A stretch of 64,000 nucleotides of DNA, from positions 3,563,501 to 3,627,500 of the forward strand of contig NZ_CP121695.1 in assembly GCF_029761915.1 (NCBI RefSeq), in the 5' to 3' direction. This stretch comes from Bradyrhizobium sp. CB1650. GTDB taxonomy: Bacteria > Pseudomonadota > Alphaproteobacteria > Rhizobiales > Xanthobacteraceae. The first letter of the stretch is position 1. Each line of letters starts with the position of its first letter. The position numbers were made by a program, and so were the translations under genes. Below, piece by piece: positions 44,157 through 51,100 of this stretch. The notes under the pieces are model-generated. The model did no database searches, was not told the origin of the DNA, and saw nothing but the letters and a program-made list of their open reading frames with translations.

Positions 44157-45121
44157 ACCAGGCTGTCGTCATAGCGAAGGCCATGATCGCGATCGCGCGC
44201 CAGCAGCAGCGGTCCGTCGAGATCGACGAAGCGCGCCTGCGGCGTGATCAGCATCGCCGGTGCCATCGACAGCGAGGTCGCGACCATGCAGCCGACCATG
44301 ATCTCGAAGCCGAGCGCCTGCGCCGCGTCGGCCATCGCCAGCGCCTCGGTGAGGCCGCCGGTCTTGTCGAGCTTGATGTTCACTGCGTCGTAGCGCTCGC
44401 GCAAGGGTGCGAGCGAATTGCGGTCATGCACGCTCTCATCGGCGCAGACCGCGAGCGGCCGCTTGATCCGCGCCAGTGCGCCGTCCTGCCCGGCCGGCAG
44501 CGGCTGCTCCACCAGCGTGACGCCGACTTCGGCGCAAGCCGCGAGATTCTGTTCCAGATTGGCCTCGGTCCAGGCCTCGTTGGCGTCGACGATCAGCTCC
44601 GATTCGGGGGCGGCCTTGCGCACCGCCGCGATTCTGGCTCCGTCGCCGTCACCGCCGAGCTTGATCTTGAGCAGCGACCGGTGCGCCGCCTCGGCTGTCG
44701 CCGCCGCCATCGCCTCGGGGCTGCCCAGCGAGATCGTGTAGGCCGTGATGCGCTCGCGCGGCTCGGGGCGGTCCAGCAGGTTCCAGGCCCGAACACCCGC
44801 TGTCTTGGCCTCCAGGTCGATCAGGGCGCAGTCCAGCGCGTTGCGAGCCGCTCCCGGCGGCATGGCGGCCTGCAGGGCCTGTCGGGTGAGACCGCCGGCA
44901 ATGGCGTCCCGCATGGCCTGGAGGGCCCCAAGCGTTGCCTCGGGCGTCTCGCCATAGCGGGGATAGGGCACGCATTCCCCGCGGCCGGTCAGGCCGTCCC
45001 GACTCACTTCGGCCATAACCGTGACGGCCTCCGTCTTGGCACCTCGACTGATCGTGAAGGTCCCGGCGATCGGGAAGCGATCGATTCGCGCCGCTAGGGT
45101 CGGAACTTTACTGGAAGTCAT
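44126..45121 (-). CDS. dipeptide epimerase (L-Ala-D/L-Glu epimerase-like)
   Basis: A 331-residue enolase-superfamily enzyme of the muconate lactonizing subgroup. The catalytic Lys pair is in SLLKIKLGG (KxK) and in NIKLDKTGG. Metal ligands are in IVDANEAW, LVEQPLP and CADES. This set matches L-Ala-D/L-Glu epimerases, which recycle murein peptides. ATG 45121 is preferred to the TTG at 45136. A 31-bp convergent overlap with the MFS gene is unusual and may allow antisense effects. Confidence 0.88.
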   Translation of the reverse strand: MTSSKVPTLAARIDRFPIAGTFTISRGAKTEAVTVMAEVSRDGLTGRGECVPYPRYGETPEATLGALQAMRDAIAGGLTRQALQAAMPPGAARNALDCALIDLEAKTAGVRAWNLLDRPEPRERITAYTISLGSPEAMAAATAEAAHRSLLKIKLGGDGDGARIAAVRKAAPESELIVDANEAWTEANLEQNLAACAEVGVTLVEQPLPAGQDGALARIKRPLAVCADESVHDRNSLAPLRERYDAVNIKLDKTGGLTEALAMADAAQALGFEIMVGCMVATSLSMAPAMLITPQARFVDLDGPLLLARDRDHGLRYDDSLVYPPDASLWG

Positions 45122-45264
45122 TTTGAACTCTGGCAATTTCTGAACCGGCTGATTACCTGTTGCAACTCATAGTGGCCAGTTGGGGGTACCTTCTCTAGGT
45201 AGGGGCGCGTGCGCAACCATCTCTATTCCTCCGCCTCGGATGCCTCGGCACGGGAGCGGACATC

Positions 45265-46398
45265 TTGAGCGGCGATCCGAAGCTGGAGCGGATTGCCAAA
45301 GGCAACGCGCTGGCACTCTGCGCCACCGGAACCTGGACCGCGAGCTTCGCGCCGGTCCTGGAACGGATAGTGGCCGACGCCGAGAAGCTGGCCGGCAGCC
45401 CGCAGAGCATCTTCATCGACGTCTCCGAGGTCGGCAAGCTCGACACGTTCGGTGCCTGGCTGATCGAGCGGCTGCGCCGTAGCCTCGCGCAAGGCGCCGT
45501 CGAGGCGCAGATTGCGGGCCTGTCCGCCAACTATTCCAGCCTGGTCGACGAGGTGAGGCGGGTCAGGGCGACGCCCGTGGTCGAGACCGGCGCGGTCACC
45601 ATCACCGGCATGCTGGAGCAGATCGGCCGCGCCGTCGCCGGCCTTGCCGGGACGGTGACGGCCCTGATCGACATGCTCGGCGCGGTGCTCGCGGCGAGCG
45701 GCCGCGTGCTGATCCACCCGCGCTCGTTCCGCCTGACCTCGACCGTGCATCACATGGAGCAGGTCTGCTGGCGCGCGGTGCCGATCATCGTGCTGATCAC
45801 CTTCCTGATCGGCTGCATCATCGCGCAACAAGGCATCTTCCATTTCCGCAGGTTCGGCGCCGACATCTTCGTCGTCGACATGCTGGGCGTGCTGGTGCTG
45901 CGCGAGATCGGCGTCTTGCTTGTCGCGATCATGGTCGCGGGCCGCTCGGGGAGCGCCTACACCGCCGAGCTCGGCTCGATGAAGATGCGCGAGGAAATCG
46001 ACGCGCTCCGCACCATGGGCTTTGATCCGATCGAGGTACTGGTGCTGCCGCGGATGCTGGCGCTGGTGCTGGCGCTGCCGATCCTCGCCTTTCTTGGTGC
46101 CATGGCGGCGCTCTATGGCGGCGGGCTGGTGGCCTGGCTCTATGGCGGCGTCGACCCCGAAGCGTTTCTATTGCGCCTGCGCGACGCCATCTCGATCGAC
46201 CATTTCATCGTCGGCATCGTCAAGGCGCCGGTCATGGCCGCCGTGATCGGCATCGTTGCCTGCGTCGAGGGGCTGGCGGTGCAGGGTAGCGCGGAGTCGC
46301 TGGGCCAGCACACGACCTCGTCGGTGGTGAAGGGCATCTTCTTCGTCATCGTCATGGATGGCGTCTTCGCCATCTTCTTCGCATCGATCGGAATGTGA
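45265..46398 (+). CDS. mlaE: MlaE permease with fused STAS domain
   Basis: The permease of the Mla phospholipid transport system in the inner membrane. Residues 1 to about 105 are a STAS domain (IFIDVSEVGKLDTFGAWLIERL), the part that is a separate MlaB protein in E. coli. Residues about 125-377 are the MlaE membrane domain with RSGSAYTAELGSMKMREEIDAL, GFDPIEVLVLPR and CVEGLAVQGSAESLG. It starts with TTG at 45265 behind GGGAGCGG. mlaF begins at its stop codon, so the two are coupled. Confidence 0.93.
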   Translation: MSGDPKLERIAKGNALALCATGTWTASFAPVLERIVADAEKLAGSPQSIFIDVSEVGKLDTFGAWLIERLRRSLAQGAVEAQIAGLSANYSSLVDEVRRVRATPVVETGAVTITGMLEQIGRAVAGLAGTVTALIDMLGAVLAASGRVLIHPRSFRLTSTVHHMEQVCWRAVPIIVLITFLIGCIIAQQGIFHFRRFGADIFVVDMLGVLVLREIGVLLVAIMVAGRSGSAYTAELGSMKMREEIDALRTMGFDPIEVLVLPRMLALVLALPILAFLGAMAALYGGGLVAWLYGGVDPEAFLLRLRDAISIDHFIVGIVKAPVMAAVIGIVACVEGLAVQGSAESLGQHTTSSVVKGIFFVIVMDGVFAIFFASIGM

Positions 46399-47171
46399 TG
46401 ATGGCAGGCGAAATCCAAAATCCCATCATCCGAGTCCGCGACATCACCGTGCAGTTCGGTGCGACGCGCGTGCTCGACGGCCTCAACCTCGACGTCAAGC
46501 GCGGCGAAATCCTCGGCTTCGTCGGCCCGTCCGGTGCGGGCAAATCGGTGCTGACGCGAACCATCATCGGCCTCGTGCCGAAGGTCGCCGGCCGCATCGA
46601 GGTGTTCGGCGTCGATCTCGATGCTTCCGGTGGCGCAGAGCGCCGCGGCGTCGAGCGGCGCTGGGGCGTGCTGTTTCAGCAGGGCGCGCTGTTCTCCTCG
46701 CTGACGGTGCGGCAGAACATCCAGTTTCCGATGCGCGAATATCTGCGCGTCTCGCAGCGGCTGATGGACGAGATCACGATGGCCAAGCTCACCATGGTGG
46801 GCCTCAAGCCCGAGGTGGCCGAGCGCTTCCCCTCCGAGCTTTCCGGCGGCATGATCAAGCGCGTGGCGCTGGCGCGCGCGTTGTCGCTCGATCCGGATCT
46901 TGTCTTCCTGGACGAGCCGACCTCGGGGCTCGATCCGATCGGCGCCGGCGACTTCGACGAGCTGGTCAGGACCCTCCAGCGTACTTTGGGCCTGACCGTT
47001 TTCATGGTAACCCACGACCTCGACAGCCTCTACACAGCCTGTGACCGCATCGCCGTTTTAGGGAACGGTAAGATCATTGCGGCAGGGTCGATGGCCGACA
47101 TGCAAGCCTCGCAGCATCCCTGGCTGAGGCAGTATTTTCATGGCAAGCGCGCCCGCGCGGTCATGGGTTGA
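46398..47171 (+). CDS. mlaF: MlaF ATP-binding protein
   Basis: The ATPase of the Mla complex, about 257 residues. It has Walker A GPSGAGKSVL, Q-loop LFQQGALFSSLTV, the signature LSGGMIKRVALARAL, Walker B LVFLDEPTSGLDP and the switch His in VTHDL. LSGGM with SSLTV after the Q-loop is typical for MlaF rather than generic importers. The start ATG overlaps the mlaE stop by one base (TGATG); GTG 46395 and ATG 46401 are alternatives. mlaD follows after 16 bp. Confidence 0.93.
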   Translation: MMAGEIQNPIIRVRDITVQFGATRVLDGLNLDVKRGEILGFVGPSGAGKSVLTRTIIGLVPKVAGRIEVFGVDLDASGGAERRGVERRWGVLFQQGALFSSLTVRQNIQFPMREYLRVSQRLMDEITMAKLTMVGLKPEVAERFPSELSGGMIKRVALARALSLDPDLVFLDEPTSGLDPIGAGDFDELVRTLQRTLGLTVFMVTHDLDSLYTACDRIAVLGNGKIIAAGSMADMQASQHPWLRQYFHGKRARAVMG

Positions 47172-47187
47172 GTAGCCGGAGCACCTG

Positions 47188-48066
47188 ATGGAAACGCGGG
47201 CGAATTACGTATTGATCGGGTCGTTCACTCTGGCGGTGATCGCCGCGGCGATCGGCTTCGTGCTGTGGTTTCAGTCGCTCCACACGACCAAGCAGCGCAG
47301 CCCGCTGCGCGTCGTGTTCGAGGGCCCGGCGGCCGGCCTGCGCAATGGCGGCAGCGTCAACTTCAACGGTATCAGGGTAGGCGAAGTTGTGTCGGTGAAG
47401 CTCGACAACCCGCGGCGGGTTGTCGCACTCGCCATGGTCGAGAACAACGCCCCGATCCGCAGGGACACCCTGGTCGGCCTCGAATTCCAGGGCCTGACCG
47501 GCGTCGCAGCGATCTCGCTCAAGGGCGGCGAGGAGGCAGCGCCCGCGCCGCCGCTCGACGAGGACGGCATCCCGACGCTGACGGCCGATCCGAACAAGCT
47601 GCAGGACGTCACCGAGGCGATCCGCGGCACGCTTCAGAACATCAACAAGCTCGTCGCCGACAATCAGGAGTCGGTGAAGAAGTCGCTGAAGAATCTCGAG
47701 ACCTTCACCAGCTCGCTGGCGCGCAACTCCGAGAGGGTCGACGCCGTCATGGCCAAGGTCGACGGCGTGATGCTGAAGGCCGACAACCTCATGCTCGGCC
47801 TCAATACGCTCGCCGGCGGCAAGGACGGCGGCGAATTATTCCAGGCGGTGAAGTCGATCCGCGAGCTCGCGGATGATTTCGACAAGCGCTCCGGCGCGCT
47901 GATGGCCGACGGCCGCCGCACGCTCGGCGACATCAGCCGCGCCGTGAACAATTTCGACCGCAATCCGACACGCGTGCTGTTCGGCGCCAGCAACAGCACG
48001 CAGGCCCCGCCGCCCCCGGCCGAGCCGCCGAAGCCCGCGCCTGCGAACGAGCGCCGGCGGCAGTAG
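47188..48066 (+). CDS. mlaD: MlaD (MCE family) lipid-binding protein
   Basis: A 292-residue protein with one N-terminal transmembrane helix (residues 7-27) and an MCE domain (about 38-115) holding GPAAGLRNGGSVNFNGIRVGEV. MlaD forms a hexameric ring on the periplasmic side that passes phospholipids between membranes. The following region is helical and the last 30 residues are Pro-rich. It closes the mlaEFD operon, which is followed by a strong terminator. MlaA and MlaC genes are not in the window. Confidence 0.92.
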   Translation: METRANYVLIGSFTLAVIAAAIGFVLWFQSLHTTKQRSPLRVVFEGPAAGLRNGGSVNFNGIRVGEVVSVKLDNPRRVVALAMVENNAPIRRDTLVGLEFQGLTGVAAISLKGGEEAAPAPPLDEDGIPTLTADPNKLQDVTEAIRGTLQNINKLVADNQESVKKSLKNLETFTSSLARNSERVDAVMAKVDGVMLKADNLMLGLNTLAGGKDGGELFQAVKSIRELADDFDKRSGALMADGRRTLGDISRAVNNFDRNPTRVLFGASNSTQAPPPPAEPPKPAPANERRRQ

Positions 48067-48126
48067 AGGGACGCATGGCAAGTGGTGCTTAGCGAATAGA
48101 TTCTTCTCGTCGCATCGGCCCAAAAC

Positions 48127-48154
48127 AAAACGGAGCCCTCGCAGGCTCCGTTTT
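48127..48154. terminator. bidirectional terminator between mlaD and the giant coiled-coil gene
   Basis: AAAACGGAGCC (48127-48137) pairs perfectly with GGCTCCGTTTT (48144-48154) around a 6-base loop. T-runs on both strands make it a terminator for the plus-strand mla operon and for the minus-strand gene ending at 48194. Confidence 0.93.
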
Positions 48155-48193
48155 TCGTTCGCTATTTGCCGTTCGCTGCTCGCGATCTTCGTC

Positions 48194-51100
48194 TCAGCCC
48201 AACCGTCCCGCCGCGTGTGCGAGCAGGGTGTAGACCAGGCCCGTCTCCGAGGTGAGGTGGCTGCGCAGCTCCTGCGGGCCACGGCCGTCGCGGGCGACTT
48301 CGTCGAGCAGGCGTTCGAACTCCGCGATGTAGCGGTCGACCGTGCCCTTGAAGTTGCGGTCGGCGCGGTACTTGCGGGCGACCTCGTCGAAGGCCTTCTG
48401 GCCGGCAGGCGTATAGAGGCGCTTGGTGAAGGCCTTGTTCTCGCCGCGCTGGTAGCGATCCCACATCTCGGATGCGAGGTTGCGGTCCATCAGCCGGCCG
48501 ATGTCGAGCGACAGCGACTCCAGCGGATTGCCACCAGTCTGCGGAGCCTGCGGCTGCTGTGGAGCTACAGCACGGCCGCGCGGTGCCTCACGGCCGGCCG
48601 GGGCGGCAGGACCGGTGTCGGCACGGTTCAAGAGGTCCGACAGCCAGCCGTCACGGCCCTGGTCGCTGCCGGCGGGCGCGACCGGGGGAGCCTCGGGGCG
48701 GCGCGAGGCGGGCACGCCGAGGTCAGGCGGCGGCAGGGTGGAGGCGCTGGCGCTCTCGCGCATGCGCGTCTCGGTGCTGCGGCCGGCGACGGCTGCCACC
48801 ATCGGCTCTTCCTGACGCTGGACCGTGGCGCGACCCGTCGTCGTGACGTCGAGACCGCGGCCGTGCTGGGCCACGATGCGGTTGAGTTCGGCGAGCGCCT
48901 CGATCTGGTCGACGATCACCTTGCGCATCTGCGCGGTGCTCTCGGCGGCCTCCTGCGGCATCTCGAGCACGCCGCGGCGCAGCTCGTTGCGGGTGGCCTC
49001 GAGCTCGTTGTGCATCTCGAACGCCATCTGCTTCATGCTGGAGACGAGGTTGGCGAACTTCTCGGTCGACTGCTTGAACATCGCATCCGCCTCGTCGGTG
49101 GTCTGGCGGTAGATGTCGTGCATGGCGTCGATGGTCTGCCGGTGCTCTTCCTCGGACGCGGCGCGCACCGCCTCGAACTGGCGGGTGATCGCGGCCGAGC
49201 CGGCGCCGGCGGTCTCCGCCACCACGCGGGCGATGTCGCGGGCACGCTCTTCGGCCGCGGCGAGCGATTCATCGAGCAGGCCGGTGAAGCGCGACAGCCG
49301 CTGGTCGAGATCGGCCGTGCGCAGGTCGATCGTGGTGACGAGCGATTCCAGCGCCTGCTTGCGCTCGGCAAGCGAAGCGGTGGTGTTCTTGTTGCTCTGC
49401 TCGACCACGGTTGCGGCATCGACGAGCGCCTTGCCGTGGGCGTCGAACTGGGTCGACAGCTCGCCGAGATCCAGGAGCGCCTTCGTGGTCTTGGTGTTGA
49501 ACACGTTGAGCTGCTCTTCCAGGTTCTGCGTCGCCGCGCCGTTGCGGGCGGTGACGTCGTTCATCGCCGAGACGAAGTCGGCGACGCGCGTCACCAGCGC
49601 CCGCTCGAGCGAGTTGAGGTTGTCGTGCGCACCGGTCAGCACCTCCTGGAGGAGGATGTTGCCTTCGCGCAGCCGCTCGAACAGGGCCACCGTGTCGGTG
49701 CGCAGGATCTTGCTGGTCTCCTGCATCTCGGTGACCGCCGCGATCGAGACCTGGCGCGATTGGTCGATCGCGGAACGCGAGGCCTGCTCGAGGTCCTTGA
49801 GCGACTTGCTGACCGCGCCCGTGGCGAGCTCGCTCGCCGCGTTGATGGTCCGTGCCACCTCGGAGCCGTTGCCCATCATCGTCTGCGAGAACGTCTGGCC
49901 GCGGGTCTCGATCGACTTCAGCGCGTCCGACGTGACGCGGTCGATGTCGAGCGTGAGCTGGCTGGTCTTCGAGCCGATGGCATCCACCAGCGCGCCGCGC
50001 TTGGCGTCGATCATGTTCGCGAGACGGTCGGCCTGCTGCTGCACGTAGGTGACGATTTCGTCGGTCTTGCCGGTCATGGCCTGGCCGAAGCTGCTGCTGG
50101 CGGCGAGCACCGAACGCTCGATGTCGGCCGAGCTCGACTTGACCCGCGAGCTCGCCTCGTTGGAGGCGCTGATCAGCGCGTTCTGCGCGTTCTGCGCGCT
50201 GGTCTGGATGTCGTTGGTCGCGTTCGCGGTGGCCGCGCCGAGCGCACGCTCGATCTCGGTCGAGATCGTGCGGATCTGGCTCGCGGCGTCCGCCGAGGTC
50301 GAGGTCAAGGACGTCTGCGCCTCGCGCGCGCTGTTGAGGATCGTCGAGGCTGTGTCGGCGCCGACCGCGGTCAGCGTGCGCTCGATGTCCGTGGTGAGCG
50401 ACTTGATCTGGCTCGCCGCGTCGGTCGAGGCGGAGATCAGCGTGCCCTGGGCCTCGCGCACGCCGCTCGTGAGCGCCTCGATGGTGGCGCCGCCGGCGGT
50501 CGCCAACGCGCGCTGCATCTCGGCCGCGAGCGAGCGGACCTGGCCGGTCTGCTCGGCCGAGACCGCGAGCAAGGTGCTCTGGGCGTCGCGGGCGCTCGCC
50601 GTGATCGTTTCAGCCGTCATCTGGCCGGCCTGCGAGAGCGAACGATGAACTTCGGCTGCGAGCGACTTGACTTGGCTCGCCGCATCCGAGGACGCCGTGA
50701 CTAGCGCGGTCTGGGCCTCGCGGGCGCCGGCAGTGATGGTCTCGGCCGTCGAGGTGCCCGCCATCGAGAGCGAGCGCTGCACGTCCGAGGACAGCGCCTT
50801 GATCTGGTTGGCGGTCTCGGTCGAAGCCGCGATCAGTGTGCCCTGCGCATCACGCGCACCGGCAGTGATCGCCTCGGCGGTGGTGACGCCGGCCATCGAC
50901 AGCGAGTGCTGCACGTCGGCGGTGAGCGTCTTGACGTGGTTCGCCGCATCCGAGGAGGCGGTGACGAGCGTGGTCTGCACCTCGCGGGCGCCGGCCAGGA
51001 TCGAGGCGGCGGTCGCCGATCCCGCTGCCGACAGCGTGCGCTCGATGTCGGCCGACAGGGCCCTGACCTGGTTGGATGCATCGCCCGAAGCTGCGACCAG

